The notes: generated by a model not told the origin, from the sequence alone. A stretch of DNA of 51,274 nt from Halorubrum sp. GN11_10-6_MGM (GCF_005435165.1 NZ_SGUC01000020.1:1-51274); one strand, 5' to 3'. Shown: positions 17,307-26,372, numbered from the stretch's first letter. Numbers and translations: made by a program.

Positions 17307-17804
17307 ATGGACCGCACGGAGATCGCAGAGATGGAGCCCCTCCCGGAGGGGGCGACGGAGTTCGTCAGGCGAAAGCTCGAAGACGATCACGGCTACCTCT
17401 CGTGGCTGAACACGTCGGTCGAGACGATCGAGCGCGGCCGCGTCGTCCTCTCTATCCCGTTCGACGAGAAGCTCACCAACGCCGACGGACAGACGATCCA
17501 CGGCGGCGTCGCGGCAACGCTGATCGACACCGCCGGCGGCGTCGCCCAGCGGACGACCTTCGAGGACCCGCTCGACGGCGGCGTCGCGACGGTGAACCTC
17601 AACGCGAACTACCTCCGGCCCGCGAACGGCGACCTCCGCGCGGAGGCCGAGGTGGTGCGGGCGGGCGGCTCTATCGGTGTCAGCGAGATGACGGTCACCA
17701 CCGCCGGGAACGGGGGAGCGGCTCGCGGAGGGGACCGCGGGAGCGACGGGAGCCGCTCGGAGGTCGTCGTCGGTCAGGGGTCGTTCCGGCTGTTCCGCGA
17801 GTAG
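17307..17804 (+). CDS. PaaI-type acyl-CoA thioesterase (hotdog fold)
   Basis: A 165-residue protein starting MDRTEIAEMEPLPEG. The hotdog signature is visible: IPFDEKLTNADGQTIHGGVA (the HGG turn with its catalytic environment), ATLIDTAGGVA (hotdog helix with Asp), and VATVNLNANYLRPANGDL (central strand). Such enzymes hydrolyse acyl- or aryl-CoA esters. A Gly/Arg/Asp-rich insert near 137-152 is probably a halophile loop. The ATG at 17307 is chosen at the end of a short leader. It overlaps the convergent moeA gene by 31 bases. Confidence 0.9.
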   Translation: MDRTEIAEMEPLPEGATEFVRRKLEDDHGYLSWLNTSVETIERGRVVLSIPFDEKLTNADGQTIHGGVAATLIDTAGGVAQRTTFEDPLDGGVATVNLNANYLRPANGDLRAEAEVVRAGGSIGVSEMTVTTAGNGGAARGGDRGSDGSRSEVVVGQGSFRLFRE

Positions 17805-19795
17805 CCCGGGAGGTCGCGCAGGATCGCGTCGAGGGGGGATTCCGCCCCGTCGTCACCGCCGTCACCGCCGAGCGCCGAGGAGAGCGCTGCGACCGGCTCG
17901 CGGTCGACGCGCTCGGCGGCCGCCCTGACGACGACCGACTGCTCGCCGAGCGGGACGAAGTCGCAGCCGAGCCGGTCGGCGGTCTCGCGGAGGCCGAGGC
18001 CGGCGTCGGCGTCGCCGGCGACGACCGCGCGGACGGGGCTCTCGAACGCCTTCGCCGTGCGCCCGTAGCCGTCGATCCGCTCGGCGAGCGCGCGGCGGTC
18101 GGTGTCCCGCTCGCCCGCGAGGTCGTCGAGCGCCGCGTCGAGGCCGCGCCGGAGTCCCGAAACAGTCGGGCGGTTCCGGAAGCGGAGGTCGCGGTCGACG
18201 AGGTCCGCGAGCCCGGTCACGCTCTCCGGGTTTCCGTCCGGGACGACGAGCCCCCACTCGCGGCTCCAGCCGCCCAGTTCCTCGGCGTCGACGTCGCGGT
18301 CGGTCGGCCCCGCGGTCACCGCCACGTCGGGGACGCCGTCGCGGAGGCGCCGGAGCCCTTCGCGCGAGCCGACCGCGAGGTATCGGGGGTTGTCGAGACG
18401 GTCGAGTAAGCGATTTAGCGCGGGGTCGTCCTCGCCGACGCCGAGCAGCGTCGGCGGCCGCACGTCGGGCGAGAACAGGTCGACGGCGACCGTCTCGCCG
18501 GCGTCGAGGTACTCCGTGTCCGGGTCGACCGCGACGACGCCGTCGGCCTCGACGAGGCTCGTCGTCGCCCCCGAGCCCTTGTCGACCGGGTAGACGAGCG
18601 GGCGGTCGTCGCCCGCCCCCGTCGCGCCCCCGTCGAGGTCGAGCAGACCGACCGGCATCAGCCGCATTCGGCCCTCGCCGTAGCGCTCGCCGACGCCCAT
18701 TCGGCCCTCGACCGTCGCCGTCGCGGGCTCGGGCTGGCCGGCCGCCTCGCGGATCGCGGGCGCGACGAACGTCCGGAAGATGGTGAGCGCGGACACCGGG
18801 TAGCCGGGGAGCCCGATGTAGGCGGACTCGCTTCCCCGGGAGGCGTCCGCCTCGTCGGTCCGGTCCAGCCGCCCGACCAGCATCGGCTTTCCGGGCTTGA
18901 CGGCGACGCCGTGGAGGAGGAGGTCGCCGCGCGCCTCGATCACGCGGTAGATCACGTCGACCGCGCTCGCAGAGGTCGATCCAGACGACAGCACGAGGTC
19001 GCACTCGTCGGCCGCCCGGCGGAGCAGTCGCTCCATCTCGTCGTAGTCGTCGCCGGCGTGCGGGTAGAGAACGGGCTCGCCGCCCGCCTCCTCGACGCCC
19101 GCCGCGATCGTCGTCGAGTTCACGTCGTAGATCTCGCCGCGGTCCGGCTCGATCGCCTCGCCGGGGCGAACCAGCTCGTCGCCGGTCGAGACGATCCCGA
19201 CGCGCGGCCGCCCCTCGACCGGGACCTCGTCGACACCGAGCGCCGACAGCAGCCCGATCTCGCGGGGCGTCAGTCGCGTGCCGGGGCCGAGCGCGCGGGC
19301 GCCGGCCGCGATGTCGGTCCCGGCGGTCATCACGTGGTCGCCCGGCGCGACCGACGTGCGGACCGCGATTCGGGAGGGCTCGCCGTCGGCGGCGGCATCA
19401 TCGTTTCCTCCGTCGATCTCGTCCGTCCGCTCGACCATCACGACCGCGTCCGCGCCGTCGGGCATCACCGCACCGGTGGATATCTCCGCGCAGGTCCCCG
19501 GCTCGACGGTCACGTCGGGCGCGGCGCCCGCGTGGACCGCGCCGACGAGGTCGAGTTCCGCCGGGTCGGCCTCGTCCGCGCCGAAGGTGTCGCGCGCCCG
19601 CACCGCGTACCCGTCCATCGACGCGCGGTCGAAGCCCGGCACGTCGATCGCGGCGTCGACGCGCTCGGCGAGGACGCGGCCGCGGGCCTCCCGCAGCGGC
19701 ACCGTCTCCGGGGCGGGTGAGAGGTCGAGCGACGCGATCGCGTCGCGGGCGGCCTCGGGGGTCGCGAGGTCGCGGAACTCCTTGCGGTCGCTCAT
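17774..19795 (-). CDS. moeA: MoeA-type molybdopterin molybdenumtransferase fused to a periplasmic-binding-like domain
   Basis: A 673-residue fusion. Residues ~1-440 are MoeA: PGFDRASMDGYAVRARDTFGA near 51-71, the MPT-binding STGDELV / SSGSTSASAVD loop in the middle, and VKPGKPMLVGR then GLPGYPVSALTIFRTFV late in the domain. Residues ~460-670 resemble a LysR-type or periplasmic substrate-binding fold (DVAVTAGPTD, GLGLRETADRLGCDFVPLGE), known as a C-terminal addition in archaeal MoeA proteins, where it may sense molybdate or cofactor. Its ATG overlaps the stop of the second moeA gene by four bases (ATGA). Confidence 0.92.
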   Translation of the reverse strand: MSDRKEFRDLATPEAARDAIASLDLSPAPETVPLREARGRVLAERVDAAIDVPGFDRASMDGYAVRARDTFGADEADPAELDLVGAVHAGAAPDVTVEPGTCAEISTGAVMPDGADAVVMVERTDEIDGGNDDAAADGEPSRIAVRTSVAPGDHVMTAGTDIAAGARALGPGTRLTPREIGLLSALGVDEVPVEGRPRVGIVSTGDELVRPGEAIEPDRGEIYDVNSTTIAAGVEEAGGEPVLYPHAGDDYDEMERLLRRAADECDLVLSSGSTSASAVDVIYRVIEARGDLLLHGVAVKPGKPMLVGRLDRTDEADASRGSESAYIGLPGYPVSALTIFRTFVAPAIREAAGQPEPATATVEGRMGVGERYGEGRMRLMPVGLLDLDGGATGAGDDRPLVYPVDKGSGATTSLVEADGVVAVDPDTEYLDAGETVAVDLFSPDVRPPTLLGVGEDDPALNRLLDRLDNPRYLAVGSREGLRRLRDGVPDVAVTAGPTDRDVDAEELGGWSREWGLVVPDGNPESVTGLADLVDRDLRFRNRPTVSGLRRGLDAALDDLAGERDTDRRALAERIDGYGRTAKAFESPVRAVVAGDADAGLGLRETADRLGCDFVPLGEQSVVVRAAAERVDREPVAALSSALGGDGGDDGAESPLDAILRDLPGYSRNSRNDP

Positions 19796-21054
19796 TCGGT
19801 CACCTCCCAGAGCTCGACGTCGACGGCCTCGCCCGCGTCGAGCCCCTCCCGCGGCTCGGGCACGACGACCCAGCCGTCCGCGAGCGCGACGCTGGAGAGG
19901 ATGCCGGAGCCGCTGGCGCGCGTCGGGGTCGCGGTCGGGAGCGCGTCGGCGTCCCCCTCGTCGGCCGAGCCGTCGCTCCCCTCCTGCCCGGAGAGCGTCA
20001 CCCGCGCGAACGTCCGCACGCCGGGCTCGCTCGCCACCTTCCGGCCGAGCGTCGCGCGCCGGGTGGGGAACGGCTCGGCCTCGGTTCCGCCCGCCCGCTT
20101 CGTCGCCGGGCGGAGGAACTGCGCCGCGTTGACGATGCACGCGACCGGGTAGCCGGGCAGCGAGACGACCGGCGTCCCCTCGGCGCGGCCGAGACAGACG
20201 GGGTGGCCGGGCTTCAGCGCGACGCCGTGGACCAGTACCTCGCCGAGGTCGTCGACGACCTCCGGAAGGAGGTCCCGCTCGCCGACGGAGGAGCCGCCGG
20301 TGGTGACGACCACGTCGGCGTCGAGGTCGGCCGCGATCACCTCCCGCAGCGCGTCCGGGTCGTCGGTGACGACGTCCCGGTACCGGGCCTCGCCGCCCCA
20401 GCGCTCGACGAGCCGCGAGACGGTGAGCCCGTTCGTCTCGATCACCTCGCCCGGACCGGGGTCGGCCTCGACCAGCTCCTCGCCCGTGGGGATCACCGCG
20501 ACCTCCGGGGGCTCTCGAACCGGAACGCGGTCGAGACCGACCGACCGCAGGAGTCCGAGATCGGACGGTCGCAGGACGTGCCCCGGCTCGAAGAGCCGCT
20601 GCCCGTCGGCGACGTCCTCGCCGGCCTCGCCGACGTTCTCGCCGGTCGCGACCGCGTCGAACACCTCGATCTCGTCGCCGACCGCCTCGACGTGCTCGAT
20701 CATCGCGACCGCGTCCGCGCCCTCGGGCACCGCGCTGCCGGTGTGGACGCGGGCGGCCTCGCCGGGCGCGACCGCGTCGGCCTCGACGGGCTTGGCGGCG
20801 AGGACCGCGGGCGAGCGGTCGCCGGCGCCGAAGGTGTCACTCGCGCGGACGGCGTACCCGTCCATCGCGGCCCGGTCGTACCCCGGGACCGGCGCCGGCG
20901 CGTCGATCGGTTCGGCGACGACGCGGCCGTCCGCCGCCGCGACCGGGACCGACTCCGTCCGGTCGTGGGGCGTGACGGCGTCGAGTAGCGTCGCCCTCGC
21001 GTCCGCGACCCGGGTCCGTCGCTTGAACCCGGACTCGCGTCTGTCGTGGCTCAT
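19792..21054 (-). CDS. moeA: MoeA-type molybdopterin molybdenumtransferase (second copy)
   Basis: A 420-residue MoeA protein that inserts molybdate into adenylylated molybdopterin. Domain landmarks: PGYDRAAMDGYAVRASDTFGAGD near 47-69, HTGSAVPEGADAVAMIEHVEAV, the MogA-like core IPTGEELV and TTGGSSVGERDLLPEV, then LKPGHPVCLGR and LPGYPVACIVNAAQF. Length is normal for MoeA and there is no C-terminal extension. It is the first gene of a coupled pair with the fused MoeA downstream; two unlike MoeA copies suggest a division of labour, for example between molybdenum and tungsten, but the sequence cannot show that. The ATG at 21054 begins MSHDRRESGF. Confidence 0.93.
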   Translation of the reverse strand: MSHDRRESGFKRRTRVADARATLLDAVTPHDRTESVPVAAADGRVVAEPIDAPAPVPGYDRAAMDGYAVRASDTFGAGDRSPAVLAAKPVEADAVAPGEAARVHTGSAVPEGADAVAMIEHVEAVGDEIEVFDAVATGENVGEAGEDVADGQRLFEPGHVLRPSDLGLLRSVGLDRVPVREPPEVAVIPTGEELVEADPGPGEVIETNGLTVSRLVERWGGEARYRDVVTDDPDALREVIAADLDADVVVTTGGSSVGERDLLPEVVDDLGEVLVHGVALKPGHPVCLGRAEGTPVVSLPGYPVACIVNAAQFLRPATKRAGGTEAEPFPTRRATLGRKVASEPGVRTFARVTLSGQEGSDGSADEGDADALPTATPTRASGSGILSSVALADGWVVVPEPREGLDAGEAVDVELWEVTE

Positions 21055-21149
21055 GCGATCCCATTCGCGGCCGCGGCCAAAAACCCCGTTCTCCCCGTCC
21101 CGTCGCGGGGGCGATCGGTCCGGGGCGACGCCCCGCACCGGCGGCGGGC

Positions 21150-22058
21150 TCAGGCGAACCAGGAGAGGAACCGCCGGGTGCGGTGGACCGACTGGAGCGC
21201 GGCGACCTTCGCCGCCACCGCCCCGTCGACGGCGGTCCGCTTGGTGGCCCGGGCGCCTCGGGTCGCGCCGGTCCGGGCGTAGTACGCCGACCGGCGGCCG
21301 GCCGCGCCGACGTAGTGTTTCGCCGCCATCCGGATCGGCGCGCGGCGCCCCTCGACGGTCGTCGTGCCGCGGCGGATCGCCGCCAGCACGTCGTCGGCCG
21401 TGACCTCGTGGACCGATTCAACGCCCTCTACCGTCAGCTCCGTGAACGCCCGGCCGACGTACTGGAGGTGGTGCGCGTCGCTCGCGGCGACGCCCGGGTA
21501 GCCGTGCTCGGCCGCGAACCGCCGCGCGCGGCGGTTGCGGTACCCCGTGAACAGCCACGCGTTGAACACCTCGATCGCGTCGACCTCGGCGACCGGCGCG
21601 GCGGGGTCCGCTCCCGCGCCCTCGCTCTCGGGGGCACCGTTCGCCTCCGCGTCCTCGGCCGCGTCTCCGGGCGGTTCGGGAACCGGGATGTTGCGCTGGC
21701 GGACGCCGTGGCGCGAGCGCTGGAACGGGTGGGGAACGATCGCGACGCCGCCGCGCTCGCGGACCCACCGGACGGTCTCTGCGTAGGGGCGGCCGCGCGG
21801 GGGCATCCGCTCGACGCCGATCGCCAGCAGGTGCCCGTGCGCGGTCGACACCTCCACGCCGGGGATGCCGATCAGTCCGTACTCGGGGGCGATCTCGGCG
21901 GCGCGCTTCGACTCTCGGATCACGTCGTGGTCGGTGATGACGACCGCGTCGAGCCCGATCTCGGCCGCGTGTTCTAAGATCAGTTCGACCGGCTCGTGCC
22001 CGTCGTAGCTCCCCTCGGAGTGGACGTGCGGGTCGACGCTGACGGTGACGCGGGACAC
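21150..22058 (-). CDS. PHP-domain metal-dependent phosphoesterase
   Basis: A 302-residue protein. Motif I DPHVHSEGSYDG (about 9-20), motif II VVITDHDV (39-46), GVEVSTAHGHLLAIG (68-82), VPHPFQRSRHG (112-122), and a late ASDAHHLQYVG supply the His/Asp set of a three-metal PHP site. Relatives such as TrpH/YciV degrade pAp or short RNA. An acidic Ala/Glu insert (about 130-155) is present. The start is GTG at 22058; a clear TATATAAATG element lies about 25 bases upstream and supports a leaderless message from there. The C-terminal ~60 residues are basic (Arg/Lys-rich). Confidence 0.88.
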   Translation of the reverse strand: MSRVTVSVDPHVHSEGSYDGHEPVELILEHAAEIGLDAVVITDHDVIRESKRAAEIAPEYGLIGIPGVEVSTAHGHLLAIGVERMPPRGRPYAETVRWVRERGGVAIVPHPFQRSRHGVRQRNIPVPEPPGDAAEDAEANGAPESEGAGADPAAPVAEVDAIEVFNAWLFTGYRNRRARRFAAEHGYPGVAASDAHHLQYVGRAFTELTVEGVESVHEVTADDVLAAIRRGTTTVEGRRAPIRMAAKHYVGAAGRRSAYYARTGATRGARATKRTAVDGAVAAKVAALQSVHRTRRFLSWFA

Positions 22059-22080
22059 GCCCGGACTACGCGGCGTGGAG

Positions 22081-22090
22081 TATATAAATG
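22081..22090 (-). promoter_or_regulatory. TATA box of the PHP gene
   Basis: CATTTATATA on the minus strand is an almost ideal archaeal TATA box about 26 bases before the GTG at 22058. It supports the non-ATG start. Confidence 0.65.
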
Positions 22091-22146
22091 GCAGAACAAT
22101 CGTCGGCGGCCGAGGTTCGGGTTCGCCGCGCGCGTCGCCGATGGTC

Positions 22147-23685
22147 TCACCCCTCCCGCGACACCCACACGTCGCGGTCCGCGTCCCCGCGGTCGACGAT
22201 CGCCACGTCGCACTCGATGTCCTGAATGCGCTCGAAGGTCGGCGGCGAGACGAGCCGCGAGGCCACGGAGCGGTCCCCGCTCGATCCCATGAGGACGAGG
22301 TCGTAGGCGTCCGCGTTCGCGCCGAGGAACGCCGTCACCTCCGACCGCGCGACCCGCGTCTCGACCGGCCCCGCCGCGGTCTCGACGAGGTTCGCCAGCT
22401 TCGTCTCGGCCCGTCTGCGGTCCGACTCGGAGTCGATACAGGTACAGACGCTCACCCCGCCGTTTCCGCCGGCCAGCCGCTCGGCGAAGTCGATCATCGC
22501 GTGGGCCGAGTCGCCGGGGCGGGCGACCAAGACGAGGACGCGCCGCCAGCTGTCGATCCCGGTCGTCGACCGGAACGCGACGGCGTCGAGGGGACCGGCG
22601 AAGACGCCCCGAGTGAACGACGAGAGGAGGCCGTCTTCGGTCTCGTACGGCGTCACGAGCAGGTCCGAGTTCGTCGCGCGGGCGGTCTCGACGGCGACCC
22701 GCGTCGGATCGCCGTCGGCCGCGACGACCACCTCGCACGGCACGTCGAACCGCGCTCGGATCTCCGTGGCGCGGCGTTCGAGTCGCTCAGCCGCCGTCGA
22801 CGCCGCTCGGTCCGTGACCGCGTCCTCGAAGTCGCCGTCGAACGACTCTCGCACCGAGTCCGGGAGATCCTCCGGCGTCGCGGCGTCGTGGTCGGCGAGC
22901 ACCGCCCGCTCCGCGGCCGCCATCTCCGCGTCGTCGACGACGTCGAGGAGCACGACCTTCCCGGCGTCGTGCGCCGCCGCGAGCCCCGCTCCGAAGAACG
23001 CGGTCGCCTCGCTCGTCTCCCCGCGCATCGGCACCAGCACGTGGTCGTCGGCCTGCGTCGTCCCGTAGAGATAGCGGGCGCGCTCCTCGTAGAACCGCGT
23101 GCGCCAGACGGTGAACGCGCCCGCGACGAGACCGCCCGAGACCGCGACGCCGACGACGTAGGCCGCCGCGGGGTCGACGGCAGTGCCGAACACGAGAACC
23201 GCGTCGCCGCGCGCGCTCACGAGGACCAGAAGCGCCGTCGAGAAGGCGGCCGGCTCCTCGACGTCCGCCAGCCACGTCAGACCGCCGCAGAGCATGACCG
23301 ACAGCCCGGCGCTGAGCGGACTGATCGCGCCGGCCGAGACGCCGCCGACGCCGAGCAGCGAGAGCTCCAGCGCGACCCACCCCGCGAGCGCCCCCGCCAC
23401 GAGGCCGCCGACGAACGTCCGCGGCGAGGAGTACTTCCCCTGCGGGTCGGCGAAGAGCGTGTACGTCCCGGACGCCAGCGGCGGGAAGAGGAGAAACGAG
23501 ACGTCGGTCAGGTTCGTTATCTGGGTGACGAGCGCGATGAGCACCGGCACGAGCAGCAGCGTCGTCAGGTGGAGGAGGTTGGTCGTGTCCTCGGCCCACT
23601 GCCGGAGCTCCACCAGCTCGCGGCGTTCGATCCGACGCGCCCGCCGGCGGGCGGCGACGAGTTTCGCTCGCACCCTATCGAGCAT
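22147..23685 (-). CDS. HPP-family membrane protein fused to two UspA domains
   Basis: A 512-residue protein. A short basic N-terminal helix is followed by about five transmembrane segments (roughly residues 38-190) of the HPP type (FPPLASGTYTLFADPQGKYS and PRTFVGGLVAGALAGW). The name-giving HPP motif is degenerate here (VEEPAAFSTAL). Two cytoplasmic UspA-like domains follow: about 200-345, and 350-505 ending LVLMGSSGDRSVASRLVSPPT. HPP proteins in cyanobacteria and plants are linked to nitrite transport; the UspA fusion suggests a nucleotide-regulated channel or carrier. Substrate unknown. The ATG at 23685 is chosen over the longer antisense extension through the deaminase gene. Confidence 0.85.
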   Translation of the reverse strand: MLDRVRAKLVAARRRARRIERRELVELRQWAEDTTNLLHLTTLLLVPVLIALVTQITNLTDVSFLLFPPLASGTYTLFADPQGKYSSPRTFVGGLVAGALAGWVALELSLLGVGGVSAGAISPLSAGLSVMLCGGLTWLADVEEPAAFSTALLVLVSARGDAVLVFGTAVDPAAAYVVGVAVSGGLVAGAFTVWRTRFYEERARYLYGTTQADDHVLVPMRGETSEATAFFGAGLAAAHDAGKVVLLDVVDDAEMAAAERAVLADHDAATPEDLPDSVRESFDGDFEDAVTDRAASTAAERLERRATEIRARFDVPCEVVVAADGDPTRVAVETARATNSDLLVTPYETEDGLLSSFTRGVFAGPLDAVAFRSTTGIDSWRRVLVLVARPGDSAHAMIDFAERLAGGNGGVSVCTCIDSESDRRRAETKLANLVETAAGPVETRVARSEVTAFLGANADAYDLVLMGSSGDRSVASRLVSPPTFERIQDIECDVAIVDRGDADRDVWVSREG

Positions 23686-23856
23686 TACCCCCGTTTCACC
23701 CGTAGCGGTCAAGAGCGTGGCGGAGCGTCCGACGCGACCGCCGAGCGCGAGAGTCGGTCGGAGTCCGCGGTCCCGAGGCTGCCGGACGACGACCGCACGA
23801 ACCTGGCGGACGACGATGGTACCAACCGTTAGGTACCCTGAGGCGAACAGGGGCGT

Positions 23857-24378
23857 ATGACCGACGCGGACGCGTCCGGCGACGCAGGCGAGTTCCACGA
23901 CCTCGACGACCTCCCCGACGACCCGACCGACCGGGAGTACGTCGAGCGGACTATCCGCCTCGCCGAACAGGCGGTCGAGGCCGGCAACACCCCGTTCGGC
24001 GCGCTGCTCGTCGTCGACGGCGAGGTCGTCGGCGAGGCGCAAAACGAGACGCGGACCGAGGCCGACGTGGCGGCGCACCCGGAGCTGACGCTCGCGCGGT
24101 GGGCCGCGCGCGAGCTCGACGGCGACGAGCTGGCGGACTGTACGATGTACGCCAGCACGGAGCCGTGCCCGATGTGCTCGACCGCGATCCACTACGCGGG
24201 GATCGGGCGCGTCGTCTTCGGCGTCGACGGCGAGACGCTCGGCGAGCTCTCCGCGGACGTGGTGCCGATCCCCTGCGAGGAGGTGATCCGGCGCGCCGAC
24301 GGCGAGACGAGCGTCGAGGGGCCGATCGCCGTCGAGGCCGCGATGGCGGTCCACGACGACTTCTTCCGCGAGCCGTGA
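23857..24378 (+). CDS. Nucleoside/nucleobase deaminase (zinc-dependent)
   Basis: A 173-residue protein of the cytidine/guanine/tRNA-adenosine deaminase superfamily. The metal-binding halves are clear: AAHPELTLARWAARE, where HPE replaces the more usual HAE but keeps His and the proton-shuttling Glu, and STEPCPMCSTAIHYAGIGRVVFG with the PCxxC zinc cysteines. The overall layout (GNTPFGALLV...GEVVGEAQNET) resembles guanine deaminase-like enzymes. The GTG start of the next gene overlaps its stop by four bases, so it is made together with a PfkB kinase. A base-salvage or nucleoside-breakdown role is likely; the substrate is not shown. Confidence 0.9.
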   Translation: MTDADASGDAGEFHDLDDLPDDPTDREYVERTIRLAEQAVEAGNTPFGALLVVDGEVVGEAQNETRTEADVAAHPELTLARWAARELDGDELADCTMYASTEPCPMCSTAIHYAGIGRVVFGVDGETLGELSADVVPIPCEEVIRRADGETSVEGPIAVEAAMAVHDDFFREP

Positions 24379-25523
24379 CGGCCGGATCTGGCGGCGGGGG
24401 CGACGAGGCGAAAATCGACGCGGGAGACGTAGACGCCGGCGACGACGGGACCGCCGCGATCCTCTCGGTCGGCGCCGCGGCGATAGACGAGTGGTACGCG
24501 GTCAGCAACCTCCCGGAGCCGGACGGCGGCGCGTTCGCGAGCGAGGTCACGTCCGCGTTCGGCGGCGTGGGAGCGAACGTCGCGGTCGCGCTCGACCGCC
24601 TCGGCCGCGACGCGGGGCTCGTCAGTCGCGTCGGCGACGACGAGTACGGGCGGCGCGCGCTGGCGTACCTCGACAAGACCGGCGTGGACGGGACCCACGT
24701 CGCGGTCGGCGACGACCCCAACATCCGGTCGCTCATCCTCCGGGACCCGGACGGGGAGCGCGCGATCGTCACCGCCGGCGAGAGCTACCGCGGCCTCCGA
24801 CTCGACGACGACGCGCTCGCCGCGATGGCCGAGGCCGACGCGGTCTTCCTCACCGCCTACACGCCGGACCGCGCTTCGCGGCGGGTTCTCGACCGGGTCG
24901 AGTCGCTGCGGGAGGAGACGACCGACTCGGGTGACACCCCGCCGGCGCTCGTCTTCGACCTCTCCGGAGCCGTCGAGGAGCTGGTCGGGCGCGGGACCGA
25001 GCCGTCGACGGTGTTCCGGTTCCTTCACCGGGCCGACCTGTTCGTCGCGGACGGGGTCGCCGCCCCCGCGTTCTTCGGCTCGGCGGCCGACGCGGTCGAG
25101 CGGATCGCGGCCGCGCAGACCGCAGCGGCCGACGCCGGCAGCGAGTCGGGGGCCGAGCCCCGGTCTCGACGCGGTCCGACGTGGCCGCGCGCCGTCCTCA
25201 CGCACGGCGCGGACGGGATGACGGCGATCGCCGGCGGCGAGGTCTCTCGGCTCGACGCGTTCGACGTCGAGACGGTCGACGCGACCGGCGCCGGCGACGC
25301 GTTCACCGCGGGGCTGATCGACCGGTGGATCGCGGGAGAATCGCCGTCGACGCCCTGGACGGACCGGGCCGGGCGCGACGCCGTCGCCTCCGGCGTCAGG
25401 TTCGCGGCCGCGGTCGCCGCGATCAACTGTACGAGCCGGTTCACGCAGCCGGGGCTTCCGAGCCGGGACGAGGTGGAAGCGTTCCTCGCGGAGCGCGGGT
25501 TCGGACCCAACGGGAGCCGGTAG
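24375..25523 (+). CDS. PfkB-family sugar/nucleoside kinase
   Basis: A 382-residue kinase of the ribokinase fold. The GTG start at 24375 in the GTGA overlap with the deaminase stop gives an N-terminal acidic leader; the domain proper begins ILSVGAAAIDEWYAV (about 34-48). Signature 1 is FGGVGANVAVALDRLGRD and signature 2 is DATGAGDAFTAGL (anion hole and catalytic Asp) near 296-308. PfkB enzymes phosphorylate ribose, nucleosides, fructose or similar. Coupling to a deaminase and the convergent BtpA gene 21 bases beyond suggest nucleoside catabolism or salvage; that is inference. Confidence 0.9.
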   Translation: MTAGSGGGGDEAKIDAGDVDAGDDGTAAILSVGAAAIDEWYAVSNLPEPDGGAFASEVTSAFGGVGANVAVALDRLGRDAGLVSRVGDDEYGRRALAYLDKTGVDGTHVAVGDDPNIRSLILRDPDGERAIVTAGESYRGLRLDDDALAAMAEADAVFLTAYTPDRASRRVLDRVESLREETTDSGDTPPALVFDLSGAVEELVGRGTEPSTVFRFLHRADLFVADGVAAPAFFGSAADAVERIAAAQTAAADAGSESGAEPRSRRGPTWPRAVLTHGADGMTAIAGGEVSRLDAFDVETVDATGAGDAFTAGLIDRWIAGESPSTPWTDRAGRDAVASGVRFAAAVAAINCTSRFTQPGLPSRDEVEAFLAERGFGPNGSR

Positions 25524-25544
25524 CGGGGTCCCCGGCCGGCCGAC

Positions 25545-26372
25545 TCACCGCACCGCGTCGGCGGCCGCGACGAGGTCCGCGACCCGGTCGGCGTCGACCG
25601 GCGCGGTCGTCTCGCCGTCCCGCTTGAGCGCGGTGCCCACGATGGCGCCGTCGGCGACGGAGAGCAGGTCGGCGACGGTCTCGGGCGTGACGCCGCTGCC
25701 GACGAGGACGGGCGTGTCGAGCCCGTGGCGGTCGCGCTCGTCGACGACCGACTCCAGCGCGTCGGCGTCGACCGCCTCGCCCGTCCCGGAGCCGGAGGCG
25801 ATGACGGCGTCGGCGAGACCGCGCTCGGCGGTGTCCGCGAACGACTCGGCGGTGTAGCCCGCCGGCGTCAGCGGCGCGGAGTGTTTCACGTCGGTGTCAG
25901 CGAAGACGCCGACGTCGACGCCGAGGCGGTCGCGCAGGCGGAGCGTCTCGTGGGCGCGCCCCTGAACGATTCCCTGATCCGTCACGCGAGCGCCGGTGTG
26001 GACGTTCACGCGAACGAAGTCGGCGTCGACCGCGGCGGCGACCGAGAGCGCGGCCTCGGCGTCGTTCCGGAGGACGTTGATCCCGATCGGGAGGTCCGTC
26101 TCGGCCGCGACCGCGGTCGCTGCGCGCGTCACGGCCGCGACGACGTGCGGCGGGACCTCGTCGGGGTAGAACGGCGCGTCGCCGAAGTTCTCGATCACGA
26201 TGCCGTCGACGCCGCCGCGGTCGAGCGCCCGCGCGTCGCTCGCGGCCCGGTCGACCGCCGCGCGCATCGCCTCGCGCCCGTCGTCCGGCGCTCGGGGGGA
26301 ACCGGGAAGGGGCGGGAGGTGGACCATACCGAAAAGGGGCGTCGACGTGCCGAAGGTGGATTCGAACTCCAT
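25545..26372 (-). CDS. BtpA/SgcQ family TIM-barrel protein
   Basis: A 275-residue protein starting MEFESTFGTSTPLFGMVHLP. The family marks are strong: GMVHLPPLPGSP near 15-26, DGIVIENFGDAPFYPDEVPPH, LPIGINVLRNDAEAAL, VNVHTGARVTDQGIVQGRAHE, DVKHSAPL, and VLVGSGVTPETVADLL with GAIVGTALKRDGE at the phosphate site. BtpA was linked to photosystem I in cyanobacteria, yet the family is widespread in organisms without photosystems and is probably an enzyme on a phosphorylated sugar or base. Its ends face the PfkB kinase gene. The ATG at 26372 is chosen from the alignment of the first conserved strand. Confidence 0.9.
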   Translation of the reverse strand: MEFESTFGTSTPLFGMVHLPPLPGSPRAPDDGREAMRAAVDRAASDARALDRGGVDGIVIENFGDAPFYPDEVPPHVVAAVTRAATAVAAETDLPIGINVLRNDAEAALSVAAAVDADFVRVNVHTGARVTDQGIVQGRAHETLRLRDRLGVDVGVFADTDVKHSAPLTPAGYTAESFADTAERGLADAVIASGSGTGEAVDADALESVVDERDRHGLDTPVLVGSGVTPETVADLLSVADGAIVGTALKRDGETTAPVDADRVADLVAAADAVR

